From contig BFEA01000089.1 of NCBI GenBank assembly GCA_003427395.1, forward strand, positions 3,044,754 to 3,070,086: a stretch of 25,333 bases of DNA, written 5' to 3'. Shown in pieces: positions 1-8,270 of this stretch. How positions within the stretch are numbered: the stretch's first letter is position 1; the number at the start of each line of letters is the position of its first letter. Source of the stretch: Chara braunii. Taxonomy: Eukaryota; Streptophyta; Charophyceae; Charales; Characeae. The notes below the pieces were generated by a model. It searched no databases. It was not told the DNA's origin and worked only from the letters and a program-made list of their open reading frames with translations. The translations under genes were made by a program, and so were the position numbers.

Positions 1-560
1 CTATCTTTCACACTTCACACTCATGCAAACAGGTTGTGCAGCAAACTGGCGACAAGCGCCCACTCAAAACTCAGAGATATAGTAACCAAGAACGCAGTTC
101 AGGTACAAGTTCACTTCAAATGGCTATGGCAGCACACTGCCTGTACAACTCTCTGTTCGCACACACAGGATCACCCTGGATATCCCACACGCGGCACACT
201 GTACACTCACACGCGCTACTCTTTCCTATCAGCTATGGCAGCTATGGCTGCTACTACCCTATCGCTATGGCTAAGCTTCCTCTCACCCACTTCGTCTTCG
301 GGCTCACTGCAGACCACCTCGCACAAGTCGCTGTGGCAGCGCTTCCACATGGCTTGCACAGGAATGAATGAATGGCTGGGCGCTGCCCTTGGATTTATAC
401 TTCTGTAGCTCATTGGTCTGGCCCTTTCCCATGTCCGTAGTGCACACAGTCCCATACGGTACTTGCTTGACTGGACTAGGACTGACTGGGACTGGGACTG
501 CTGATTCAGCACGGGTAGACTCTACCACTTGCCCACTTGCCTCGGTCTAAATGTGAGTAG
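1..560. other. Unassigned repeat-like sequence
   Basis: I see no gene here. Reading frames of up to 124 codons overlap one another on both strands and resemble nothing I know. Two stretches are degenerate short tandem repeats: GCTATGGCA-type units around 120-275 and GACTGG-type units around 470-505. These repeats explain the apparently open frames. Confidence 0.5.
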
Positions 561-615
561 CTTCGAAAGGCCACTACTGGGACCTTCCAGAAGTCTGGGT
601 CCTGGCCTTTCGAAG
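561..615. repeat. Strong hairpin, 12-bp perfect stem
   Basis: CTTCGAAAGGCC (561-572) is the exact reverse complement of GGCCTTTCGAAG (604-615). Inside it GGACC (580-584) pairs with GGTCC (598-602), leaving a 13-nt loop. The result is a two-tier hairpin of 55 nt. I cannot assign a function. It could be a small foldback element or part of a structured transcript. Confidence 0.7.
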
Positions 616-623
616 ACTGTAGA

Positions 624-686
624 CTTGACCTCTCAGGACTGTAGCAGCTACGACCTTGACCCTTCAGGAGTCCTACAGCTACGACT
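624..686 (+). repeat. Two-copy 31-bp direct repeat
   Basis: A unit beginning CTTGACC and ending CAGCTACGAC occurs at about 624-654 and again at 655-686 with several substitutions. It lies directly after the 561-615 hairpin. It is short, old and non-coding. Confidence 0.55.
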
Positions 687-916
687 TCTAGAACTCCCTA
701 AGACCACTATGGTACAGGTCTACAGATCGAACCCCTATCATCTACAGACCCTACGACAGTTTACCAACTGTGNGAACAGACACAGGTCGTGGGTTCAACT
801 CCTGGGGTCGACACAGGTAATGTACACAGGTAAGGTAAAGTCTAGGGATCGAGCCCTGGGATCTGCATTCGCTACTGCGAATAGGTGAATACCGTTTCAA
901 AAAGGCCTGTGCAGAT

Positions 917-954
917 CTGCTAGGGGAGGTGATAAGAGCAGCCATCCCTAGCAG
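917..954 (-). repeat. Retroposon 3' hairpin module, copy 1
   Basis: CTGCTAGGG (917-925) pairs perfectly with CCCTAGCAG (946-954). Inside the stem G928-G929 pair with C942-C943, and the apical loop is GATAAGAGCA at 931-940 (TGCTCTTATC on the minus strand). The loop matches the loops of the four other modules, but the stem sequence is unrelated to theirs. It lies about 80 nt downstream, in minus-strand sense, of copy 2, so the two may belong to one element. No A-tail or CCCACCAAT block is attached to this copy. Confidence 0.7.
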
Positions 955-1036
955 CCTGCTGGTTGGATGTAGAGTTTCATACCAGTGCAATTGTATAGGG
1001 TTAAGAAAACACACCCGCGACAACGGATAGGACTCA

Positions 1037-1108
1037 TAGGAGTGATTATAAGAGCATGCCACTCCTACCTGTCATGCAGGTGGCTCCAGTTTATTGGTGG
1101 GGAGCTAC
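1037..1108 (-). mobile_element. Retroposon 3' domain, copy 2 (decayed)
   Basis: In minus-strand sense the order is GTAGCTCCCCACCAATAAAC (block at about 1,089-1,108), GGAGCC, then a hairpin. The hairpin stem is TAGGAGTG (1,037-1,044) with CACTCCTA (1,060-1,067), and its loop contains ATAAGAGCA at 1,048-1,056. GTGGCTCC (1,080-1,087) can also pair with GGAGCTAC (1,101-1,108), forming a second hairpin. The same order occurs at 1,588-1,752 and 10,837-10,980. There is no A-tail after this copy, only copy 1 of the hairpin, so it is a decayed or chained example. Confidence 0.7.
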
Positions 1109-1369
1109 TGTAACACCTGCAGGCCAGCATCAGGAGGCCAGTGTAAGAATGTTGCCCCTGGAGCATGGCCCCACTCGCAGGCACCATGTCAATCTTTTCT
1201 TTCCTCTTAAACCACAACTACGTTTCACATATATGGGGCCGCGGGTCTCTGAATTCAAATTCGGAGGCTGGGGGACACCAATGAAAATTATAGAAGGCCT
1301 TCTGGCGGCGTTTTGTTTTGCGGACAAGGCTCAACTTGCCACTTCACGTCACAGTGAGAAAGGTAGTGG

Positions 1370-1519
1370 TCCTTTAAGGGCACACTCACTAGGCCCTCAA
1401 AATCGCAAAATCCCAAAATCAGTGGGCAGATCTAGTCCTTCCTTTACAAGGACTCGATCTGGCCGCTCGTTTTGTGATTTTGCGAGTTTGAGAGCGGAGT
1501 GTGAGTATGCTGTAAGGAG
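1370..1519. repeat. Imperfect foldback with ~70-bp arms
   Basis: The left arm (about 1,370-1,440) and the right arm (about 1,449-1,519) are imperfect reverse complements. Shared blocks include CTCAAA-TCGCAAAATC-CAAAA and CAGATC-AGTCCTT, closing on an 8-nt loop around 1,441-1,448. The length and mismatch pattern suit either a hairpin MITE or a young small-RNA precursor. I could not find a convincing target duplication at its ends. GGGCAGATCT occurs in the left arm and again just outside the right arm. Confidence 0.65.
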
Positions 1520-1587
1520 GGCAGATCTACCACATCTGGAGGACATGACGTCCATTCACTATGGCGCACTGCACTAATGCTGATGTT

Positions 1588-1752
1588 ATTGTGAAGGGAC
1601 ACTGGACCGTATTTCCATCAGGTGCAGCTCCCCACCAATGGAACGGAGCCATCTACAGTCGGACACTATGCTGGGGGTGTCTGCTCTTATCAGCACCCCC
1701 ACCACAGTCACCACCGATCTTGCCAAAAATAATAATAATAAATAAATAAAAA
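1588..1752 (+). mobile_element. A-tailed retroposon, copy 3
   Basis: Read on the plus strand, this copy aligns block by block with the 3' end of the large minus-strand element at 10,837-11,100. The order is TTGTGAAGGGACACTGGACC, TTTCC, AGCTCCCCACCAATGGAA, GGAGCC, then a hairpin. The hairpin stem is TGGGGGTG (1,672-1,679) with CACCCCCA (1,694-1,701), and its loop is TGCTCTTATC. A 28-nt tail of AAT and AAAT units follows at 1,725-1,752. No transcription-promoting box A or B is visible, so it is probably 5'-truncated. I found no target-site duplication. It depends on an external reverse transcriptase. Confidence 0.7.
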
Positions 1753-1819
1753 TGGAAAGAAAGAAAATTAAGAATTTTTTTTTGGGTGTGCGATTTCCTT
1801 TCTTGTTCTTCCCCAATCC

Positions 1820-1960
1820 TTTTTATTTATTTATTATTATTATTATTTAAAAGCCCAGGTTGTTGTAGAGGTGGGATACTAGACTGATGGCAGTCACCCA
1901 CAGTACTCGGCCACTTGGTTGTCCAGATGAACCCCTCTGAAGACCCCACCCACCCTTCCT
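1820..1960 (-). mobile_element. Second A-tailed retroposon fragment, tail to tail with the previous one
   Basis: On the minus strand this stretch ends in an AAT/AAAT tail (1,820-1,848) whose last ~23 nt equal the tail at 1,725-1,752, so the two tails face each other across about 67 nt. Upstream of the tail the minus strand has AGTGGCCGAGTACTG, which resembles a tRNA box A of the Leu/Ser type. No clear box B follows, and the conserved TGCTCTTATC hairpin is missing. It is probably a different SINE family sharing the tail type. The 5' end is uncertain. Confidence 0.45.
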
Positions 1961-2210
1961 CTTATCGTTTTTGCCCTGGCGCACCCGCACCCCCCCTGTC
2001 CTACCCTAGTGTTAACCACCCAAGACCATCACCCATTGCCATCATAGCGGGGTGACCTGACCAGACAGCGGTAGCAGGTACCGGGGCTAAGCAGAGGTAC
2101 CTTCCCCCTGCTCAGCCCCGGTTGAAGCAGACGCCTTGCAAGCCTGATTGCACGGGGACTTCGACGGGAGCTAGGTTTGAACATTTTACTACAGGTCTTC
2201 ATGAGGGTGC

Positions 2211-2792
2211 ACAGTGTACTATGATGTTGATGGTAGAGGGATGGGGATCCTCTGTTCCCTCGTATAACCCTGGAGCCCGTTCCAGCCCCGTGGTAAGGTG
2301 CAGTATCTCCTGACACCCTCCGACATCCGTAAGGACTGCTATGCAGTCTCCCGTTCCGGCCCCACTGTAAGGTGTAGTATCTACTGACACCCCCGACATC
2401 CGTACTAAGGGCTGCTATGCCAGCCTCAACTCTAAGGTACGTACTAGGAGGATAGCCCACCCTCAGTCGTGAATCATGGACTGTATTGACCCTGGATACA
2501 GTGTACTATGATGTTGATGGTAGAGAGATGGGGATCCTCTGTTCCCTCGTATATCCCTGGAGCCCGTTCCGGCCCCGTGGTAAGGTGCAGTATCTCCTGA
2601 CGCCCTCCGACACCCGTACTAAGGACTGCTATGCAGTCTCCCGATCCGGCCCCACGGCAAGGTGTAGTATCTCCTGACACCCCCAACATCCCTACTAGGG
2701 ACTGCTATGCCAGCCTCACCTCTAAGGTACGTACTAGGAGGATAGCCCACCCGCAATCGTGAATCATGGACTGTATGTATTGACCCTGGATA
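2211..2792. repeat. Two-copy ~290-bp tandem duplication with nested repeats
   Basis: The unit starting ACAGTGTACTATGATGTTGA runs from 2,211 to 2,497 and is repeated at 2,498-2,792, differing by scattered substitutions and a few short indels. Each unit holds two ~72-bp sub-repeats built on CCCGTTCC-GCCCC…AAGGTG-AGTATCT…CTGCTATGC (2,278-2,351 and 2,352-2,427 in the first). The minus-strand reading frames here are by-products of the repetition. I see no gene. Confidence 0.85.
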
Positions 2793-3123
2793 ATCTCTAG
2801 GCCCTGTGTTGTATCGAACACAACACCTTATGTGAATCATGCAAGTGACCTAACCTATTGACATACACTGTGAAATAGTCTGTAGCTGTGCTCTGCTGGG
2901 CTCGAGTAAACAGGACTATGCGAACCACCCAGCAGTCTCATGACAACCCCGTAGACCAAGAACATCAAGATACCCACCATCGCCCAGTCCCCACATACAA
3001 CAACCATGGACTATCCCTTGGGTGGTGCGCAGGCAGCGTCTGTAATAACTTACCTGTGTCATCCCAAGGGTGTGTGTGTCCAGCCGTGCGTCATTCTAAC
3101 GCCCTGCCGGTGTCCATGCGCAA

Positions 3124-3205
3124 GGCTGCGGAGTTTTGAACCCACAACCTCATACCACAATGCGCATTTCCAACCGGTGCACTAACCACTGAGCTACATC
3201 AACTG
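3124..3205 (-). repeat. tRNA-derived promoter unit (SINE head or tRNA-like gene)
   Basis: On the minus strand there is TGTAGCTCAGTGGTTAGTGC (box A, 3,179-3,198) and GGTTCAAAACTCC (box B, 3,130-3,142). Both fit the internal RNA polymerase III promoter of tRNA genes. The A-to-B spacing is about 12 nt longer than in a plain tRNA. The D stem has a mismatch and I cannot form a clean anticodon arm, so a functional tRNA is unlikely. The usual explanation is a SINE head or tRNA pseudogene. The sequence downstream (3,123 to about 2,880) would be the body; I see no A-tail there. Confidence 0.65.
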
Positions 3206-3379
3206 GACAGTTGTATGGCAAAATATTGCTCACTGCACAGTATGACTTCGAGTAGAATGTGGACAAGCGATGCTCAGATGCATCCAGGAATGTCTGAGTA
3301 CACCCTTGTTCATGCCATTCGCTGGCACTGCGTAGCAGGTGCGACTTCTCGAACTGTAGGTAATTCAGGAAATTCCAAA

Positions 3380-3779
3380 GGCGTGGTCAGATCCAGACCT
3401 TTCAAGCGCATCTGGGCGTGATGAAGAGCAGATGCATCCAGAAAATGTCCTGGAGGGACTATGCCCCAAGTGTGAGCATGGCCTCAAAAAATCCAGTCAG
3501 TGTCAATCCTCAAAGAGACCCCATTTCTGTTTTCCTTTCCTGCAGGGGGTGGCCCCCAGCATTACTGCATTTTATCTGCTGGAGGCGTGGTCAGATCCAG
3601 ACCTTTCAAGCGCATCTGGGCGTGATCACGAGAAGAGACATCCAGAAAAGGTCATGGAGGGACTATGCCCCAAGTGTGCTCACCGCCTCAAAAAATCCAG
3701 TCATGTCCTCAAAGAGACCCCATTTCTGTTTTTCTTTCCTGCAGGGGGTGGCCCCCAGCATTACTCCATTTTATCTGTT
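3380..3779. repeat. Two-copy ~200-bp tandem duplication
   Basis: The unit beginning GGCGTGGTCAGATCCAGACC occupies 3,380-3,583 and again 3,584 to about 3,779. Both contain CAAGCGCATCTGGGCGTGAT, GGGACTATGCCCCAAGTGTG and CTGCAGGGGGTGGCCCCCAG. The copies differ by small indels, so a single open reading frame does not survive across both with the same protein. I take it as a recent non-coding duplication. Confidence 0.85.
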
Positions 3780-3789
3780 TCCGGCAAGG

Positions 3790-4520
3790 ATTCGAGCTCA
3801 TGATCAGTTTTTTAAGCAGTTACATGTGTGCATCATTCAGCCACATGGGTTGGATCAGATGATTCAGATCCCAATTTTTCCTCTTTCCCTTTTGGCCCAG
3901 CTGTTCAGTCAGAGTGTGCAGCTGCCCATTGGTCCCCATGAAGTGCTGTCACGGCGAGATGATGTCATTGCAGCGAAATCAGGTTTTCTGAACCACCTTC
4001 TCTAAAACTTTGGCTCAATAATCTGTGAAAACAACAGGGCCTGCGATCAACTGTGTGCCCGTATCTCTTGCAGCGAAGGCTCCCCGCCTTCCGTATGCCC
4101 TGATTCATTATCAGGCCCCATTACTGACATGCTGGGATGGAGAGCGGCTCTGCACTTTGCTGCTATCTCTGTTCTGTGCACAATTGTGTGGGGAGGCTGA
4201 TCTTGTCGGTCGTTACTGTCTGCAACCGGACAACACGTGCACCAAGGCACAATTTGACATAGATCATCAGGGACAAGCACATTGGCATCCAATCTTCTGC
4301 ACTAAGTCTTGCTGATTGGTTTTCCTGGTTGGGATTCTTGGGAAGCCTCTCCTTTCTTTCTTCGCCCTACACCTCCACTATCGGGCATGGATGTAAATCA
4401 GATCGTAACTGGGCAATGCCCATGGTAAGTTGGTAACCCTGCTGCTGCAGAAGAGATTCCTCAGGCTGGATAATGTCCTACCCCTCGACCTTGCCGTAAA
4501 GGTAGGACCTGGTGCCGTTA
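3790..4520. other. No recognisable feature
   Basis: Open frames reach about 100 codons on both strands but show no domain, repeated module or codon pattern I can defend. The sequence is of mixed composition without long homopolymers. I see nothing to annotate. Confidence 0.4.
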
Positions 4521-4524
4521 AACC

Positions 4525-4660
4525 GCCGGTACCTTTCCCATATGTTAGCGGCGGGCCCTGCGCGCCAATGATTTGGGCTGAATCTGGCTGCCACACAGGG
4601 CAAGCGCCGGCCCTCGCGTTAACTGGCGGCCTTCTTTTTTTGGCTGGGAAAGGTACTGGC
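4525..4660. repeat. Inverted repeat, 16-bp arms
   Basis: GCCGGTACCTTTCCCA (4,525-4,540) is matched by TGGGAAAGGTACTGGC (4,645-4,660) in inverted orientation with one mismatch. Weaker complementarity continues inward (GTTAGCGGCGGGCCC against GGCCCTCGCGTTAAC). No target duplication flanks it, so a MITE is possible but not shown. A partial direct repeat ending GGTGCCGTTAA lies on both sides (around 4,510 and 4,692). Confidence 0.55.
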
Positions 4661-5678
4661 AGTAGTATGGAGGTACGCCTTGCCATAAGGGTCTAGGTGC
4701 CGTTAAGGTCGGTAGTATGGAGGAAGGCGAGGATGGAGAATGTACTGTAATTCTTCAGTGAGTACTGAATTGGAAGTTGGAAATGGTACGGAAGTAGATT
4801 CATAGGAGCATAAGGACTAGGTTGGGGGTAATGGATGAATGCAAGTGGTTGACATGGGGGCAAAATCATGAGTCTGCTGGCCGGCATGTCTGTCTGCCCG
4901 TATCTAGATGGGGCACTGGGGCAGGAAGGTCTCTTCCGGAGGAGTTGGGGGCGCTGTGTAGGTGGGTACTATGTGTACTGTGTAGGAGTGTAGAATGCTG
5001 TGCAGAATCTGTAGATAGTTTGTTAGGTCAGCAGGCAACAGGTATGGTAATTCTGAATTTACGTCGATTTACAACAGATTTCTGCAGGTGTACCACTCGA
5101 GTACGATGGGGGTGTGGCGAGCTGAATGAATGTCATTGATATCAGCAGAGAGACGCAACTGTTGCAGCTGCTGAATTGTCGTCATCAGCAAATCTTGTAG
5201 CACATCCACATCCAGCATCATGATGACAAAACACTACAGTGCTGTCTCTTGCCCGTGGCTGCTGAAGACAACACAAGTGGACACATGCTTTATTGTCATG
5301 ATGGCACACAGGGCATCACAACACCACTCTCGAAATGTGCGAAATTGCAATGAACGTCCTGCTAGAGCACGGCCAGATGCGCCAGCCACATTTTTGTCTT
5401 TTTCACATTTCGTGAGTGGTGTGGGGAGGCCCACAGTCTGTCAAAGGCGGAGGAAACCTTGTTGGGCATAGCATGACCAACTCCTCTGGCAATGACAATA
5501 ATCTGATGCCCGGAAAAAAAAAAAAAAAGCGTACTCCTTGGACAGCAGAATTGCTGCAGTGCTGCCGAGTACTCAAGCACTGCAAGGGGGAGGCATAAAG
5601 AAGCGTACAGGTTAAGTTTTGAAGAGCACAGGTGAAGTCCACAAGCAGGGCCATGTGGGCCGGGCTATAATTGTCCTA
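4661..5678. other. No recognisable feature
   Basis: No gene is supported. A 16-nt A tract sits at about 5,513-5,528. Its surroundings lack target duplications or the conserved retroposon blocks, so I do not call an element. The open frames are short and mutually overlapping. Confidence 0.4.
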
Positions 5679-5972
5679 GCCTGCGCCTGTGTAGCACACA
5701 GAACATGTTTGGGTGTTCGGCCGAACGCCTCTCAAAAGTGTTATTCAAAAAAAAAAAAAAAAAACTTTTTTTTTTTTGGTTTTTGATTTTTAACTCGAGT
5801 TTGGTTATGAATTTGAGCATACCTCCCAAGCAAAAGTTATTATTTTACATAACATATATTTTTTTCAGATTTTTCTGAGAACTTTCTTCTTTTTTTTTTT
5901 ATGTTCACGTTCGGAGGGTTTTGGGGCTCGTTCGGGTTCGGTCACCGAACTCGATGCTACACAGGCCTGCGC
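5679..5972. mobile_element. hAT-like MITE with 8-bp target-site duplication
   Basis: The terminal inverted repeats are CTGTGTAGCA (5,687-5,696) and TGCTACACAG (5,955-5,964), perfect over 10 bp. They are flanked by perfect 8-bp direct repeats GCCTGCGC (5,679-5,686 and 5,965-5,972). The 278-bp interior has no coding capacity. It has an A-tract/T-tract foldback (5,747-5,777) and subterminal GTTCGG/CCGAAC motifs near both ends, including the palindrome GTTCGGCCGAAC. An 8-bp duplication is typical of the hAT superfamily (P elements also make 8 bp). The TIR does not start with the commonest hAT CAGGG, so the superfamily is tentative. The element would move only with a transposase supplied elsewhere. 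Confidence 0.8.
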
Positions 5973-6163
5973 TTCAAAATAAGGATGATTCCTGAGATTG
6001 ACTATCTGACCACCTCTGGACCTGAAAAACAATGAGGCACACTTTCAGAAAAAAAGAAAGGCAGAAAGGGCCTCAACGACGATCAAAGGTGATAAAAAAA
6101 TGGCACAACTCTCTCTGTGCCGATGCAGCTCGGCTCTTGCAAACGCTAACCAATACGCAGCAC

Positions 6164-6307
6164 AAAGCAACTCCCTTTTTTTTTTTTTTTTTTTTTTTAT
6201 AGATCCCTTGTACGAAACCTCCATCATGGTAGTGATAAGAGCACCACTGAGATTGAGGCTTTGCCTACCGGGCTTCTCCATCTATTGGTGGGCAACAAAA
6301 AGCAACT
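6164..6307 (-). mobile_element. Short A-tailed retroposon, copy 4, with target-site duplication
   Basis: AAAGCAACTC occurs at 6,164-6,173 and at 6,298-6,307. Between them, read on the minus strand, are TTGTTGCCCACCAATAGATG, GGAGAAGCC, a long imperfect hairpin and a 23-nt A tail (6,176-6,198 as T). The hairpin pairs 6,218-6,225 with 6,251-6,258 and continues inward through GTG/CAC; its loop region is TGCTCTTATC. The body is only ~100 nt. The duplication plus A-tail is the signature of target-primed reverse transcription. TTGCCTACC (6,261-6,269) also pairs with GGTGGGCAA (6,287-6,295). Confidence 0.8.
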
Positions 6308-6959
6308 CAGCAGAAAAACAAGTCAATGGGGAGGATCTCAAAATGCTGCTGGACACAGAATATGAAGCAAATTGGTGGAAAACTGTGAAGCGGATTAAGC
6401 GGGGACCGGAGAATAGGCAAGGTAGGAAACGTTGGAAAAATTCACAAGGGACATCCTGGGAAAGGGCAAGGTAGGAAGCACTGAGGAGCTCCGGCTTCGG
6501 TGCGCATGGAGGCAGGGCATGGCATTGGGTGATTCTGAGGGTCAATAATGGGAGGCAACCCGGTCCGAACCGAGCAGGGAAACATGGGCAGAGGCCAGCA
6601 TAGCATCTGCCTAATCACAGAAGTGGATAGGGCCGGGCCAGAGCACGGGGGAGACGTGGGATCCCACAGAGCAGCCATGTGAGCACAGAAACCCGGTTGA
6701 GAATGATCAGGGGTTGGGCACACAACCCCCGGGGTATCCCGGGGGGCAGCACAGCTGAGTTCTGATGTCGGCACTTGGGGAGAGGCGTCTAGAAGGATGC
6801 CAGTGTAAGGTAGTACAGTATTGGCCATTTGTGGACTGCTTTTAAGAATGCCTCATTTTTGGGGTATACCAATAGACGGAGGGGTCTACATTAAGGTAAG
6901 GCTTAAACTGCTAGTACACGGCCCCAGCCTTGTAGAAAGTTTTTGTCGCCACAAGCAAA
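6308..6959. other. Unassigned, with one GC-rich palindrome
   Basis: No gene is supported. A plus-strand frame ending at 6,474 has a lysine-rich C-terminal part but no identifiable domain. CCCCCGGG (6,726-6,733) and CCCGGGGG (6,738-6,745) form an 8-bp stem with a GTAT loop. Confidence 0.4.
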
Positions 6960-7018
6960 ACTCGGAGGCGCCGCGCAGCCAGGCCCGCCATTGAAAAAAA
7001 AATCGGCGGCCTCCGAGT
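6960..7018. repeat. Short foldback
   Basis: ACTCGGAGGC (6,960-6,969) and GCCTCCGAGT (7,009-7,018) are perfect inverted repeats around a ~39-nt loop containing an A9 run. There is no flanking duplication. Function unknown. Confidence 0.55.
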
Positions 7019-7504
7019 GGTGCGGGTTTCATGCTGACACCCGTGGACCAATATGTGGTGTACTGGTGCTTTATTGGACAGTCAATCCCTACCCAGCCCG
7101 ATAGGGATTAGGGTTTTTGTAAGAACCATAGCAGAATCTGACGGCCAAAGCAGCAGTTCTGGCAAATAAGGATTATCTGGCAGCCAAGGAGGTGAGAGGA
7201 ACAGGCCGGATAGGGCCCAAGTAGGCAAGCAATAGGTACCAGAGAAATCGAAGTAAAAAAACAGAGTGCAACCAGGAGCAGATGCTATAGGTAAATCAGT
7301 CTAACTTAGGCCTGTGACGTACTAGCTCCCGGACCTGCGCCATCTTCCGTACCCCTTCCTTTTCCCTTGTGTTTCTCTGCATCCAGATGTGTACAGTTCG
7401 ACCCTGAGACCCCCCCCCTTCCCCTCCCCTTGCTGTCCATGTCCGACTCAGGGTACCTTGCGGGAATCTGTCAGCTCCTTTCTTCTTTTTTTTGTAAATG
7501 CATG

Positions 7505-7695
7505 GGAATTTCGCGCGCCTTAGCGAGTGCGCTTGGAATTTGGCTCGCCAGTTAGAAACCCTGGAATTTTCGGAATACCGCGCGACCTTCCGCGCGCGAA
7601 TGTTCTCGGCCCCGACCTTGAAGACTCTGGGAAATTCTTGTTCGAATATGGATCGACGGAAGATTTTCTTTCCCGCGCCTGTTTTGCGCGCGGAT
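7505..7695. promoter_or_regulatory. Cluster of E2F-type motifs
   Basis: Three sites fitting the E2F/DP consensus (TTTSSCGC-like) fall within 190 bp: TTTCGCGC (7,509-7,516), TTTCCCGCGCC (7,669-7,679) and TTTTGCGCGC (7,682-7,691). The region is rich in CGCG compared with its AT-rich surroundings. E2F sites control S-phase genes in plants and animals. Whether these sites are used here is unknown. Long reading frames through this stretch on both strands are, I think, products of the GC-rich composition. Confidence 0.35.
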
Positions 7696-8186
7696 GTGGT
7701 ACTTTCAATTTTGAATTGGCATAGGATTGGGATAAACTGCAACTGTTTTGGCGGCCATTTTCCTCTTACTGATCGGCGCCATGCGAGCAAGCTCCCTTCT
7801 CCTTCCTCCCTTGCGTTCCTCTCACCATCCTTCTTCGCGCACACACGCTTTCTCGCCCCCTCCCCCTGTAACTGTTTTTTCCTCCCCTTTCTCCGCGTGC
7901 CTTTTTTCTTTCTCCTTCTTGATCATCTGAATCTTGGACCCGTTTCGTGCTATCCTTCACGCTCCTCTTCTGCCCGCTCTAAAAAACGCGCTCGAAAACC
8001 CAGTCGATCCTCCCTCCCCGTCTAACCAAGGAGAAGCGCCGTGTAAGTTCTTACTGCATGACGATTCTGATTGGCTGAGGTCAAGTTAGGAGGATCAACA
8101 TGGCTTTCGATGGACGGCCATTTTCAAACTCTCCTATGCCCTCTCCTGCCTCACCCTTCACCCTTCTCCATATCTCTCTCCCTTCT

Positions 8187-8270
8187 CGCAACTATAAATT
8201 CCGTCGGCGCCCCCGCAAAACTCTCTCTCAACTTATCGGCCAACTTCTGGGAAGTAGTGGCTAGGTGAAG
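8187..8270 (+). promoter_or_regulatory. TATA-box core promoter candidate
   Basis: TATAAAT at 8,193-8,199 lies downstream of a pyrimidine-rich stretch and is followed by a C/T-rich leader (CTCTCTCTCAAC). This resembles a plant core promoter with a transcription start near 8,225-8,235. GGCCATTTTC occurs upstream at about 7,753 and 8,116. A possible splice donor, CTAG/GTGAAGT, follows at about 8,262-8,272. No convincing coding exon follows, so the transcript, if any, is unknown. Confidence 0.35.

Noticed and set aside
723-862. Three T-arm/box-B-like pieces (about 723-737, 786-808, 839-862)
   Set aside because: No box A at a fitting distance, and no cloverleaf can be formed; too weak for a tRNA or SINE call.
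917-1067. Conserved loop as a primer-binding site or as an H/ACA H box
   Set aside because: ATAAGAGCA is close to ATCAGAGCA of the tRNA-Met primer-binding site and fits ANANNA, but it lies in hairpin loops with variable stems, not behind an LTR or in a single-stranded hinge.
1056-1577. 173-codon plus-strand frame
   Set aside because: It runs through a retroposon 3' domain and both arms of the 1,370-1,519 foldback, and shows no domain.
5513-5528. A tract as a retroposon tail
   Set aside because: No conserved 3' domain precedes it and no direct repeat flanks it.
7296-7844. 182-codon minus-strand frame
   Set aside because: A GC-rich region open in several frames at once; includes a poly-Lys run from a T tract and no recognisable motif.
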